From Larix kaempferi (Eukaryota > Streptophyta > Pinopsida > Pinales > Pinaceae), in the NCBI GenBank assembly GCA_027924585.1, contig BSBM01000050.1, forward strand, positions 3,596,001-3,660,000: 64,000 bases of DNA. The letters are read 5' to 3'. The notes beneath the pieces were generated by a model. That model searched no databases, was not told the origin of the DNA, and saw nothing but the letters and a program-made list of their open reading frames with translations. Of this stretch, positions 51,991-62,470 are shown in pieces. Both the position numbers and the translations under genes were made by a program. Within the stretch, counting starts at the first letter, position 1. Each line of letters opens with the position of its first letter.

Positions 51991-53016
51991 ACGCAGTACC
52001 TTCCTGGCAGTCGCCCGACCGCCATAGTGTCCTCCCGCTACTCCACCATGTGCCTCAACCAATATATGTGCTTGCTCATGCGGGAAGACACATCTGCGCA
52101 ATATCTCATCAGTTCCCAATTTATACAACTCTCCCGCGATTAGCTGAAAGTCAGCAGCCTTGACAACCAACTGCTTCTTTTGAGTAGTGGTAAAGTCATC
52201 GAGCACAGTGCTGGTCACCAGAAACTGAAGGATGTCATCAAAATATTGATCAGCGGCGGCAACTTTAAATAGTTGGGCATCTGGCAACCCGTCTTCGATA
52301 TTAGTCGGTTCCTCCCCTGTGTCAATTCGTGATAAATGATCGGGTCCGACATTCAACAGTCTAGGTTTCACAATGACTTCAAAATCAAACTCCTGAAACA
52401 AAAGTAGCCAACGACATATCTTCCCCCCCAACACAGGCTTATTGGCCAAGTATTTCAATGCAGAATGAGCAGTGAACATTTTAAAGTGTCCACCCAACAA
52501 ATAATGCCTGAATTTCTACAACACATAAACCATGGCCAGACCTTCCCGCTCCGTGGTAGTGTAATTTTGTTTTGCAGAGGACAGATTCCGACTGGAAAAA
52601 GCAATAGGAAGATCAAGGTCACCTTCTCCAGGTTGAGCCAACACAATGCCCAATGCAATCGATGAAGCATCAACATGGACATGGAATTCCTTACTCCAGT
52701 TCGGAAAGACCAAGATCGGTGCCGACGCCATCTTCGCCTTGAGCGTTTCGAAGCTATCCTGACATTCCGAGCTCCACTGGAATGCCGTGTCCTTTTTCAA
52801 TAAATTTTCCATAGGGGCAGTAATCGCAGCATAACCCCTGATAAACTTGTGATAATATCCCGTAAGACCCAAAGTCGCTCGCAACTGCTTAACGGTGGTT
52901 GGCGGTTGTAATCCCAAAATGAGCGCAATCTTGGCTGGATCAACCAGCAATCCCTGCTTACACATGATATGACCCAGCAATATCCCAAATGGTGCACAAA
53001 AAATATATTTCTTCAA
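51991..53016 (-). pseudogene. pol: Element D RT thumb, RNase H and integrase N-terminus
   Basis: The open piece 52516-53016 starts after the catalytic box with KYIFCAPFGILLGHIMC. It continues through the RT connection to RNase H (HVHVDASSIALG, first Asp; TTEREGLAMVYVL, Glu). After one stop the piece 51946-52500 has FTAHSALKYL (third Asp read as Ala), the VLGGKICRWLLLFQEFDFEVIVK block and NVGPDHLSRID (final Asp). Then comes the HHCC start of integrase (EAHGGVAGGHYGG). This intact GG at the G-run is the reference for the G15 expansion in element B. Confidence 0.85.
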
Positions 53017-53760
53017 GTTCAGCGATATCTGGTGCTGTCGGCATCACTCAAGCATTAACCGCGGATTAGCTATATGATCATGAATCAACCCATAAACTGT
53101 CCAATCATCCATATATACCTACAAAAATTTTTGAATAAAATCTTTGAATGCGGCAACAACGACCCGGGAAAATATCGCAAGTGCATTCTTCAAACCAAAC
53201 GGCATTACCGTGTACTGAAAGCAACCCCATTCAGTAACGAAAGTTGTCTTATGGCGATCTTCCTTGGAAATGCGAATCTGATGGTAGCCAAAGAATCCAT
53301 CAGTGAATGAGTACATCTCTTGGCCACCCACCCCTTCAAGTACTTCATCAGTAAACGAGGTCGGAAAAGGGTCGTGCAAGAAGGCATCATTTAACTTCCG
53401 CAAGTCAACACAAATGCGCACTTCACCGGTTTTCTTGTCCTGCTCCACCATAGGACTGATCCATTCGGACTCTTCCACTGGTTCAATAATACCAACATCC
53501 AACATGCGATCAAGTTCTGCCTTGACCTTTTCCTTATGTCGCGGATTCAGCCGATAAGGTCGCTGTCGGACTGGCTTAGCATCTGATTTTAATGGAATCT
53601 TCATCTCTCCTAAATCACCCAGGATTCCCTTCATTTTGGAAAACTTTGTGGGAAACACGTTTTGAAACTCATGAAGTAATTCAGTAACCTTACTCATCAT
53701 CTCATCATCCCAATAATCCCCAACATTAGAAAACTTGGGAGTAGCCTATGTGCCGATATT
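53017..53760 (-). pseudogene. pol: Element D reverse transcriptase, catalytic part
   Basis: The open piece 53119-53700 has LLHEFQNVFPTKFSKMKG, RMLDVGIIEPVEESEW, ICVDLRKLNDAFLHDPFP, SFTDGFFGYHQI and FQYTVMPFGLKNALAIF. The catalytic YMDDW lies just after a stop codon, at about 53101-53115, and another stop follows near 53052. The sequence is close to the element B RT over the whole domain. The stop directly before the active site makes the enzyme non-functional as read. Confidence 0.88.
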
Positions 53761-53772
53761 CATCTTGCGAAG

Positions 53773-55383
53773 TTACAATGGTTGACCGAAAAGAGTACTT
53801 GGCGCGACAGGCTGTACCACATCGTGACTCCCTTCATATTCGGGAATGTTAACATTCCGGGGATCATCATCATCCTCTGGCCCACCGCTGATGTTGAAGC
53901 AGTCCATGAGAGACTGCATCTGACAATATGTGTGCGGATCGACAAGGTAGGCCACTGGAACAACCTGAAGTACCACGTCGCGGATGAGCTGTAAGGCGTT
54001 ATGGACATCAGGGTTGGCATCCGCAAAAGTGAACGTATGAGTGAAATAGATCGTCAACTCCCCCCATGTTTTAATTTCTCTTTGCAACTCGGCTGCAGTG
54101 TACCATGAGCGCGGCATCTCATCCAAAGTAGGGATAAAATCATGGACCCACTCATCTCTAGGTCGCGCTACCCATAATCGTTGGCATTCCATCACATGAT
54201 CACTGGGATTATTCTGGCCATCATACTTGCCAGTGTGATAAACCTCAGTATCGCCGAACCAAACCATCATCAACCTTTGACACTGTGACCAACCTTTAAT
54301 GGATTTCTTATGTGTCACCCACCAACGTGCTGGAGTAGGCTTCAGTGCTTCCTCCAATGCCAACAATCGTTGTGGTTCTGAGACGCGGTCTTTAAATTCT
54401 GTCAAAAAGGTGGTTAGGCCAGGAAACCCCTCATAGACAGGAAATGTGATCATTTCTGTCACAACATGACATAAGGATTGCATAACTAAGCCACATTTTC
54501 GGAATGGTACCTCATGCAATCGGTTCTTCCAATGTTCTAAGGCATCATCAGAGTCAGAAGATGCAGAGCTCTCACTGCGCCATCCCAGCTCACTGTTGGC
54601 AGTAGGGTGAATATAGTCTTCAGAAATATTAAATGCATGGTCCCATCCAGTGGGATCATCATATTTTACAGGCTCAACATATCGGAGTCCTTCAACTGGA
54701 TCCAACGGGGCTATGACTCTGAGATCGCGATTCTCAAAGGTCATCATGCACCTCTTGAAGTTGATTACAACTCCACTATCGTTAGCCCATCCAATCCCCA
54801 ATAGCGCAGGATAGGAGATTCCTCCCTCAACCACTTCAATGACATCGAAGTCAACATAAGTCTTCATGCCCTCAATATCGACTGTTAGACGCGAAACTCG
54901 CCCAATGGGTGTTACTTTCGCATGGTTAGCCAACCGGAGTTGCACATGAGACCAACTCAATGGGGGACTCCCCATTTTCTTCCACGCCTGCTTGGTTAAG
55001 ATGTTAACATCCGAACCGAGATCAAGAATAACTGAGTCAACATCATATTCACCAATCTGAATATTCATTCTCATCTCCTTGCCAGTCTTCCGTCTCTGTA
55101 GGGAGTTTACTACCGACTCCTGCCATCCTTTCAGAAATCGCTGCAACCATCCCTCAATCTCAACCAGGGCAGCTGGGTCTCGGGCCAATAATAGATAGCT
55201 TTCAAGAAACTTTTTCAATGTCCCCAGTGGTGGCGGTCGATCAGCGTCTGATGTAGTATCAAAGACAAGTGGCATGTCGCAAACAATAGCCTTACCGCGG
55301 CCTTTCTCCAAAGTGCGGCGTGCCTCCAAGAATGTCTCCCGCTCCGTATCAATGTTGAAAGGTACCATCTTCTGACCAGCCAA
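53773..55383 (-). CDS. pro: Element D protease with second gag-like segment (536 codons)
   Basis: This is the longest intact frame of the B/D family. Residues ~105-230 form a retropepsin domain with DLGSDVNIL (Asp121; Leu at the usual Thr/Ser position) and closing motif YPALLGIGWA. Residues ~230-290 are an acidic Ser/Asp linker. Residues ~345-455 contain ARWWVTHKKSIKGW..CQRLM, then KYDGQNNPSDH, EWVHDFIPTLDEMPRSWYTAAEL and IKTWGELTIYFTHTF, a gag-like pattern. Residues 500-510 are an Asp run. The RT follows after ~15 residues and stops. True gag of the same element is at 56443-56916, so this is a second gag-like unit. Role is unknown. Confidence 0.75.
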   Translation of the reverse strand: MAGQKMVPFNIDTERETFLEARRTLEKGRGKAIVCDMPLVFDTTSDADRPPPLGTLKKFLESYLLLARDPAALVEIEGWLQRFLKGWQESVVNSLQRRKTGKEMRMNIQIGEYDVDSVILDLGSDVNILTKQAWKKMGSPPLSWSHVQLRLANHAKVTPIGRVSRLTVDIEGMKTYVDFDVIEVVEGGISYPALLGIGWANDSGVVINFKRCMMTFENRDLRVIAPLDPVEGLRYVEPVKYDDPTGWDHAFNISEDYIHPTANSELGWRSESSASSDSDDALEHWKNRLHEVPFRKCGLVMQSLCHVVTEMITFPVYEGFPGLTTFLTEFKDRVSEPQRLLALEEALKPTPARWWVTHKKSIKGWSQCQRLMMVWFGDTEVYHTGKYDGQNNPSDHVMECQRLWVARPRDEWVHDFIPTLDEMPRSWYTAAELQREIKTWGELTIYFTHTFTFADANPDVHNALQLIRDVVLQVVPVAYLVDPHTYCQMQSLMDCFNISGGPEDDDDPRNVNIPEYEGSHDVVQPVAPSTLFGQPL

Positions 55384-56088
55384 TCGAATATTTGGTCACG
55401 AACTATCTTCCCCAGTTTTCTTGCCTCCACGAGTGACAACAGCCACTGAAGCATCTTGTGGTCACGGTTCTGCAAAAATGGTCACAATATTTGCACCCTG
55501 CATCTGGTTCTGCTGCAGATTCCCCGGTTGAATGACATTTGGATTGGCATTCGGCGGTGGTCGTGAGGGCTGGTTCTGTATTGGTTGTTGTACCTTATTA
55601 TGTATTGGTTGTTGTGGCTGGGCCTGATTCTATAGCTGCGGAGCGTTCCCATCCTGCCATCGTGCAATCAACTATGGACAATTCTCAACCGTATGATCAT
55701 TACCAAAATAGAACGTACACTGATTCTGTAGTAGTGGGTAGTCACACTGATAATTCCCCCATACCGCATGGTGGTAACATTGAACAGGTCCACGACCACC
55801 TTGGCCTCCTCCTCCATGACCAAATCTACCACCACGTCCACCCCTGTATCCTCCTCGGTAGTCGCCCTGCTGCTAGTACTGAGGTTGGTTAAACTGTTGC
55901 TGCATCGGTGCTGGTGGTATCCCTTGCCCTTGTGGTGCATACTATGGTTGCTGTACATACTATGGTTGTGCGGGAGTCATCTGCATCAGAGTATATTGCG
56001 GCATGAACTGTTATGGTTGTTGTTGCTGTGGTGCAAACTGCATCTGTGTTTGTGGTAGCGGCTGAGCTACCTGCGGTTGCAGTTGTGG
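55384..56088 (-). pseudogene. gag: Element D gag C-terminal Gln/Pro and RGG tract
   Basis: The minus strand reads as a Gln/Pro-rich sequence with PQYxQQ units and a GGYRGGRGGRFGHGGGG tract near 55800-55860. Two knuckles follow, QCYHHAVWGNYQCDY and CTFYFGNDHTVENC, both degenerate (Cys replaced by His or Tyr). Stops are scattered (for example near 55672, 56000, 56089). It corresponds to the same tract in element B. Confidence 0.65.
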
Positions 56089-56394
56089 TTATTGTACGGC
56101 ATGCTGATCGTCCTTGATGTAGAATGCATCACACATTCTTTCTTGTAGCAACCCATATGCATGGTAATCTTTGTCATCGTGACCTATCGACTTGAAAAAT
56201 ATGCAATAAATATTTCTCGGGGTTGTGACCATTTTCTGCATATAAGGGCAATTGTCGTGACTGTGCCCATACACCTGGAAAACACGACACCACGGCATGC
56301 TACCGCCATTCAACGAGTTTGGCGCACCTGACACCAAATAATTGCGGAAATCCGGGCAATTGTCCTTCGTATGCCCTTCTCCTCGGCATCGCAT
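56089..56394 (-). pseudogene. gag: Element D gag zinc-knuckle region
   Basis: The open piece reads WCMRCRGEGHTKDNC just ahead, then WCRVFQVYGHSHDNC and YCIFFKSIGHDDKDY. Each follows the CX2CX4HX4C spacing, but the second has Phe in place of its second Cys and the third has lost two cysteines. In element B the equivalents are better preserved. The knuckles would bind the element RNA. Confidence 0.7.
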
Positions 56395-56442
56395 ACACCA
56401 AACTTCATCGCACTGTTACTTGTTCTTCTTCAAATCTTGCAA

Positions 56443-56916
56443 CTATATAGTCAAGTTAGCGAGCTGTGTATGTATCTGCGACATCCTGGCTGCATTATCT
56501 CCAATCGATGACTCCTCCAATCGCATTGCAATCTCTATAGCTTCGCTAGGCGTCGATATGTTTTGCTGCATCAGCGGTAGCCGAATGTGGGGTAGCAGTG
56601 CCGCAATGAACCATTCTTTATGTTGGATGGCGCTCATATCGAAACTAACCTTTACCATCAGCGTCTTGAATCGTTGGTCAAAATCCCATACCGTCTCATT
56701 GGGATACTGCTTAATTTCCTTCAATTCAGTAATATATTGAGCCTCAGACTTGGGTCGTCTAAATTCAGCAATCAGCCCATCCCGAATCTCATCCAGTGAC
56801 TTCTCTGGGGCTCCCGTAGGGACTAGAATAAACTTCATGAACCAATCTAATGCATGACCTCGCAGAGTCATGGCTAACTGTCCTTTCTTAGCATCGGCAT
56901 CAGTGATCTGTTTCAT
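56443..56916 (-). CDS. gag: Element D gag capsid domain
   Basis: The 157-codon open piece starts MKQITDADAKKGQLAMTLRG. It has GHALDWFMKF, LIAEFRRPKSEAQYI, LKEIKQYPNETVWDFDQRFKTL and LPLMQQNISTPSEAIEIAMRLEE, a standard plant gypsy capsid C-terminal core and dimerisation part. The upstream capsid start lies near 56990 behind a stop. It matches element B 20280-20790 over its whole length. Confidence 0.8.
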   Translation of the reverse strand: MKQITDADAKKGQLAMTLRGHALDWFMKFILVPTGAPEKSLDEIRDGLIAEFRRPKSEAQYITELKEIKQYPNETVWDFDQRFKTLMVKVSFDMSAIQHKEWFIAALLPHIRLPLMQQNISTPSEAIEIAMRLEESSIGDNAARMSQIHTQLANLTI

Positions 56917-57661
56917 GGTCTAGACCGCTTCACACAAAAACCAATATTGTTTTGGGTTGTTTGTCTCACTTCCGTGGAACAATGGTAACTTAGCATCATC
57001 GCCCGCCATTCTGGGCTTCCTTCCTCCTTTCGTTGTGCTACTATCAATTGTCTTCTGTGGATTTGATGAACTTGGCGGTGTCGAAGTGGTATTTCTTGTT
57101 GTTTGTGAGTTAGTGAGCGGAGGTGTGGGTACGTTGGTGATGGGGGATGGTCCTAACTCTATCCTGGGCGTAGCCTAGTCATCCCTATTAGGACTGTGAG
57201 GTCGCTTCATCCCATGTGGTCTTCCTTCGCGGTTTTGCAGTCCGATCGCAGTAGGACCTTCTCATGTCCTCTGCCTCTTCTCCTGTCGAAACCTCGCTCC
57301 TCCTCTTGTAAGATGACTTTCTTCCTCGGTTTCGCTCATAGTCTCCTCATGGTCTGCACCCATCTACCCCTTATCGTTCCATGTACTGTTCCCCAACAGT
57401 CGCGGTACCCATGGGCTCCGCCCACCAGGCTGTTTACTGATCAAGATGCATTTTCAATATACCCTTCTCGCATATTAGCATCTTAATCGATAGTTGGAGT
57501 GACAGTAGAAACCTTCCCCTTGGTCCGCAAAAAAAATATCTTTCAGCTTCATTATAGGATTTCTGCGTGTCAGCCGCAAATTCAGTGATATATCCCTCCA
57601 AGATGCTATCGAGCCAAACTTCAACAGCTCGCGATTCCTTGTTATCGACTTCATGCAGCTC
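56917..57661 (-). pseudogene. gag: Element D gag linker region
   Basis: This is the middle of gag between the N-terminal piece and the capsid. Composition is Pro/Thr/Ser-rich and the frame is broken; short blocks such as the capsid start near 56990 remain readable. I recognise no other domain. Confidence 0.5.
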
Positions 57662-57916
57662 CTAAATCAATTCCGGGGTCCAAGCCATCGGTTCACCACC
57701 CTGGAAATTCTTCTTCTGGAAGGTCAGCTTTGATAACCATTCGTACAGAATGACCGGGAATTCACAGAAAAACCATTCGTGTGGACCATCGTGAATATAC
57801 CTTCCCAGCCAGTGATCTACTGTCAGTTGCGTGTTCTGGCTTTCTTCTTCAGCAAACTCTCGCAACTTCTGATCAAACCAGCTATGTATCTTCGGCTTCG
57901 TCAGGTGCCACAACAT
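57662..57916 (-). CDS. gag: Element D gag N-terminal piece
   Basis: The frame starts with ATG at 57916 (MLWHLTKPKIHSWFDQKL), about 25 bases after the PBS, and is open for 84 codons to a TAG. Blocks LREFAEEESQN, GRYIHDGPHEWFFCEF and LTFQKKNFQGGEP match element B 19272-19565. The start position right after the PBS and its conservation in B support this as the real gag start. The domain is not one I can name; a matrix-like role is inference. Confidence 0.72.
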   Translation of the reverse strand: MLWHLTKPKIHSWFDQKLREFAEEESQNTQLTVDHWLGRYIHDGPHEWFFCEFPVILYEWLSKLTFQKKNFQGGEPMAWTPELI

Positions 57917-57940
57917 GACCTCCTTTCACTCTACACACGG

Positions 57941-57957
57941 TCCTGGCAACGGAACCA
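57941..57957 (-). other. Element D primer binding site
   Basis: On the minus strand TGGTTCCGTTGCCAGGA lies two bases after the 5' LTR end, as in element B. Confidence 0.8.
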
Positions 57958-57959
57958 TT

Positions 57960-58745
57960 TGTTGACCAATGCGACTCCAGTCGACAGGGGTTCTCCTTAC
58001 TGTCGACACATACTCAGTCTCCCTGGGCACTGGCCTGGGCAGGTTTGAGCCCACCCAGCAACACCCGCAGAGCGGATGAGGTCTCACCTGAGGCGTCCAG
58101 GAAGGGCAGACGGAACCATGTTTCCGCTGAGGGAGGAGGATATTTGTGGCTACACAGACTAGCTCTACTACAGTACTTAAATAGAAACTTTAAACATTCG
58201 ACATGGAGTTATAACATATTACTTAATCGCTGCATTTATCATCCTAGCAACAGTAAGCAGACATTGCATCAAGAAAATATAACAACATTCATATATCACA
58301 ACATTGCACAAAGATCGTACCAAAACATCATCATTATATTACTATCACATTCGTATACCATAAGCAAAACATAGATCTCCGTACACATACATCTCCTTAT
58401 CTCTCTCCAACTCTCTATCTTCTTCTCCCGCTTTCTTCTCTCTAACACTTACAACTCTCATATATTTATAAGCTTCTGCTATTACAATGTTTGTCCACTT
58501 ACTAATGACTTCCTAACCGACACTATGGACAAATGACCCAACATCTAACTGACTCGGTCCAAATGACCCAAAAACCCACATACTGCGGTACAACTGACTC
58601 AATATTACATAACATGTGGTCCAAGTGACCCAAAACCCGCCAACTGCGGTATACTTTAACACAAAATAATCCTTCCGTGCCCTCATCCGATGTGTCACAG
58701 CGTCGACAGTGTTGCGACATTTCCTCATCGAACCGCCTGCCAACT
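57960..58745 (-). repeat. Element D 5' LTR
   Basis: The 786 bp copy runs on the plus strand from TGTTGACCAATG to CTGCCAACT; the last base is taken as a mutated A because the 3' LTR reads CTGCCAACA. A minus-strand TATA-like box (CTTATAAATAT) is near 58464-58474. Confidence 0.9.
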
Positions 58746-58750
58746 GATGG
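58746..58750. repeat. Target-site duplication GATGG, right copy (element D)
   Basis: Identical to 46778-46782. Confidence 0.9.
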
Positions 58751-58768
58751 ATGGAGTCTATGGAGGCT

Positions 58769-59886
58769 CGGGATGGAGTGTTGTGGTCTTTCCTTGCATG
58801 CTTAATCACGTTGGGTCACTATTTTGCATGAAATCATCATTGGATCTTGACACTTAGGAGTGGAGTAATTCACTTGTGTGTCTCTTACTTATGCTTAGTA
58901 GGTTTGCTTGTAAGGCTTAGGCCAACTTGTGTTATATTAGTGCCCTCCATTACCTCTCATAAATAGAGGAAGGAGAGAGTCTTTCCAAATGCATCAATTC
59001 GCACATTCATTTGTTTCTCTTTATTTGGAATGTTGTCTTAGTGATGTGCTAGGGTTCATGAGGAATCTGTAATAGAGCATATGAGTATATGGTGGCTGAT
59101 TTCTCTCTCTTGAGATTATTCTTTGTGCATTTGAACTCTCTCTCTCTCTTCGACGCTAGGGTTTCTTGGTGTCTTGGAGCATATTGAATTATAGGGTTTG
59201 TGTTTCATACCTTAGAGGATTGAGATGAGGGTTTGGAAACCCTTGTATGTATTTGGGGAAGAAGAGGAGGATGTCTTGCCTTGGATATAGTGTTGAAGGA
59301 ATTCTTGCACTTGGAAGAGCTAGTGTTTGTTGACTAACCCTAGCTAGGGAATCTTGGATGGTTTGATTTTGTCCTAGCCTTGGTAGGAGGCTACATTATG
59401 TATGCACTTCATTCATTGAGCGTGCGCGCACACACACACACACACACATATATATCCATCCACATATTGTGTATATTGTAGGTTTGATTTTAGCATGTTA
59501 TTTTCTTGTGATAGTTATTTCTAGTTCTTAATTGTCTTGTTCATTTGACACAAAATTTGAAGATAATAGTACAACAATCTATTGTTGTTTTGTTTGATGT
59601 TATATTTGTTGAATAAGAAGAGTTTTCATATTTGGTTTATGCATGTGAAGTTTCCCTAGAAGGTTGGAAACTCATTCGAATGATTGGTATCTTTTCTCCT
59701 TGCATTGTCATGAATTTTGGGGCTACTATAAGTGAATTTTTGTCATTGTTCGGTTGTTGTTTTACACATTAATTTACAACAGTTCTAGAGGCTGATAATT
59801 CTAGGGTTAAGATCCAAGGAACCTTTTCAAAAGAAGGTGAATTTTCATATTTGCATTAATTTCGCGATGCAAATGAAATTTCAACA
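58769..59886 (+). repeat. Element F 3' LTR
   Basis: The end TTTCAACA at 59886 matches the 5' LTR end at 17500. The start at 58769 (TGTTGTGGTC after the purine-rich GAGGCTCGGGATGGAG) is inferred. A TATA box, CTCATAAATAGAGG, is at 58956-58969. A CA/TA microsatellite lies at 59422-59455, at the place where the 5' LTR has its TA run. Confidence 0.7.
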
Positions 59887-60761
59887 ATCAGCTGAATGAC
59901 CAAATAAAATAATAACATTTATGAACTATCTTGTTCATCACTAGATTCTTATAAAGTCTTGAACAAACTATGTATGTAGTTTCTCAACATTTATTTAGAA
60001 GGAAATGGGAGTCATAAATCATATAGTGAAGGTAGGCTAACAATGAGGCTTATAAAATAACAAATTTATGTTGAAGTAAGATATGTAGCAAAAAGTGACT
60101 TTTCTTATGTATGTATGCACAACATTTGGTGCAATGAGGATTTAAATTTTGATTGGAGGATAGAATCAGAGTTATTGAGTTATTAAATATTGAAACATGG
60201 ATATATTCTAGAAAACCATCTTTGTCAAATAAAACTATAGAGACATAAATTCAATTATTGTATTGCACTCTTTAACTGACCACCACCTTTACATTTTGCA
60301 ACATTACTATTCAACAAGAAGTCACTGAACACCACTTTTACCTTTGCAACATTACTATTCAACAAAAATACACCAAAACATTAACATTTACATATACATT
60401 CATCCTCGTATATCTAGCATTTAGATTGAAACTTCTTTGTGTCTGTATTCATGGCATGTCTAGGATACTTCCATTGTAAGCCCTAAGAACCACAAAGGTC
60501 TTATGAACATAGATAAGAGGACAAACTTTTCCAATTGATGGACTGTCAACTATACACCTACCTGGAATCCTCTCCTTCAACCATCCTATACAAATGACAA
60601 GTTGTACACCATGCTTTTGATTCATGATAATGAGATATAGTTATATATTTGATGCCATTTTGTATTGGGTAGTCCACTTTTGAGTCCTTGATTGGACAAC
60701 TAGCAAGGTTCAATATTTAGTATTAACTTCGATGTACCATTTTTTATTTGGCATCCACTGC

Positions 60762-60796
<35 letters not shown>

Positions 60797-62470
60797 AATG
60801 TGTTTATCTGATGTTGTTGTTGGCTTATATGTTTAACAATTTGAAAAAATGAATATATTTTGTATTTTTTAATGATTGCTGCAGTTTGTGAGTTTTTGTT
60901 GATTTTTTGTTGATGTTGATTTTTCAACAATGGTTGTATTGATTATTCAGGAGCTTATAATCAAAATAAATGTGTCAACAATTGCAAAAAACCTACACAA
61001 TGTTGGTGAGTCCCTTAATCCTCTCTTTTCATTTGTATATGTCGATTTTTCTACAACTAGTAGTCATTTGCGTATTTTTTTGAGAAAACGCTACATATAT
61101 TATACAAAAAATAAATATGTACAAAGAGAGAAGCAATTACCTTATTGCAACCACCTTGCATGTTAGATTTGTGAAGAAAAAACCACACTAATGAGGGATT
61201 TTTTTTGTATTCCTTTGATTTTTTAGCATATATCATTTATTTTTCTTCAACAACTATTCTTCCTGATGTTGTTCAATTTGTGTATTTCAAGTCACGGAAG
61301 TTCTTCAAATGTCAACAATTTATTCTCAAACTCGTATATTATTTTACTTCCCTTTATTCCAAACAACTGGTGCAACAACATGATGTTGTGATATTCTATA
61401 AGGTGGATTTAGTTGAACGTCCAAGTAAAATAACATTTATGAACTATCTTGTTTATCGCTAGAATCTTATAAACCCTTGAACAAACTAGGTATGTAGTTT
61501 CTCAACATTCATTCAAAAGGAAATGGGAGTCAGAAATCATATAGTAAATGTAGGCTAACGACAAGGGCTTATAAAATAACAATTTTATGTTGAAGCAAGA
61601 TGGCTAGCGAAAATTGAAATTTCTTTTGTATGTATGTGCAACATTTGGTGCAATGAGGATTTGAATTTTTATTGGAGGGTGGGATTGGAGGTATTGAATT
61701 AGTAAATATTGAAACATGGATATATTCTAGAACACCATTTATGCCAAAGAAAAACTTAGAAACATAACTTCAATTATTGTCTTGCACACTTTAACTGACC
61801 ACCACCTTCACCTTTTGCAACACTACTATTCAACATGAAGAAACCGAAACATTAGCATAAATGTATACATTCATCCTTGTGGATCTAGGGTTTAGATTGT
61901 CACTACTTTGTGTTTGTATTCATGTCATGGCTTAGATACTTCCAATGTAATCCTTGAGAACCACAAAGGGATTATGAACATAGATAATATGACAAATTTT
62001 TATAATTAATTGATTATTGACTATACACCTTCCTAGACTCCTCTCCTCTAAACCATTCTATAAAAATACTAAGTGGTACACCATGGTTTTGACGCATGAT
62101 GATGGGATACATTTATATATTTGATGGAATTTTCTATTGGTTGTCCATTGTTGAGTTCTTGATCGGACAAGTATCATGTTCAGTAGTCAATAACGACTTT
62201 GATGTATCATTTTTTATTTGGCATCCACTACATCTTATATATTGGTGTTTTTTCCATATTTATGTGCCAATATATTTATTTGATATTGTGGTTGGTTTAT
62301 ATGTTTAAAATTTGAAAAAATGAATATATTTTGTATTTTTTAATGCTCGTTGTTGTTTGCCTATTTTTTGTTGATGTTGTGGAGAAGTTGTATTTAGGAC
62401 CCTCATTGATTTTTGTCGATGCCAATTTTTTCAATGATGGTCCATTTTGAGAGAAAAATTGGATAATTAC
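59887..62470. repeat. Large direct repeat (~1.05 kb units) in AT-rich DNA
   Basis: 59893-60950 and 61413-62470 are homologous over about 1.05 kb. Both start near AATAACATTTATGAACTATCTTG and include GAAACATGGATATATTCTAGA and AATGAATATATTTTGTATTTTTTAATG. The period is about 1.52 kb with a ~460 bp spacer. A TA microsatellite at 60763-60795 is present only in the first copy. No coding frame or LTR motif is seen, so origin is unknown. Confidence 0.82.

Larger units (their letters stand above)
46783..58745 (-). mobile_element. Element D: Ty3/gypsy retrotransposon of the B family, hosting element E
   Basis: A minus-strand element has a 5' LTR 57960-58745 and a 3' LTR 46783-49785 that contains element E; both are 786 bp without E. 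TSD GATGG is perfect if the last LTR base is taken as a mutated A. PBS and PPT match element B. From right to left it has gag, protease, a second gag-like segment, RT, RNase H and integrase. Unlike B it has only ~1.27 kb after integrase and no ORF3. Stops interrupt gag, RT, RNase H and integrase, but the 536-codon protease/second-gag frame is open. LTRs differ by roughly 15 percent by eye. Confidence 0.93.
16540..59886 (+). mobile_element. Element F: old Ty1/copia element hosting elements B and D
   Basis: A plus-strand copia remnant has a 5' LTR ending at 17500, an initiator-Met-type PBS, a gag remnant, and protease and pre-integrase remnants (45002-46777). Its 3' LTR ends TTTCAACA at 59886. 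Elements B and D sit inside it with perfect TSDs, so its own sequence amounts to about 4.8 kb. All frames are broken and I could not find a convincing RT. Homology between the two LTRs is clear from ~16540 to 17500 against ~59180 to 59886; the upstream part of the 5' LTR is not recognisable. No TSD could be assigned. Confidence 0.75.
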
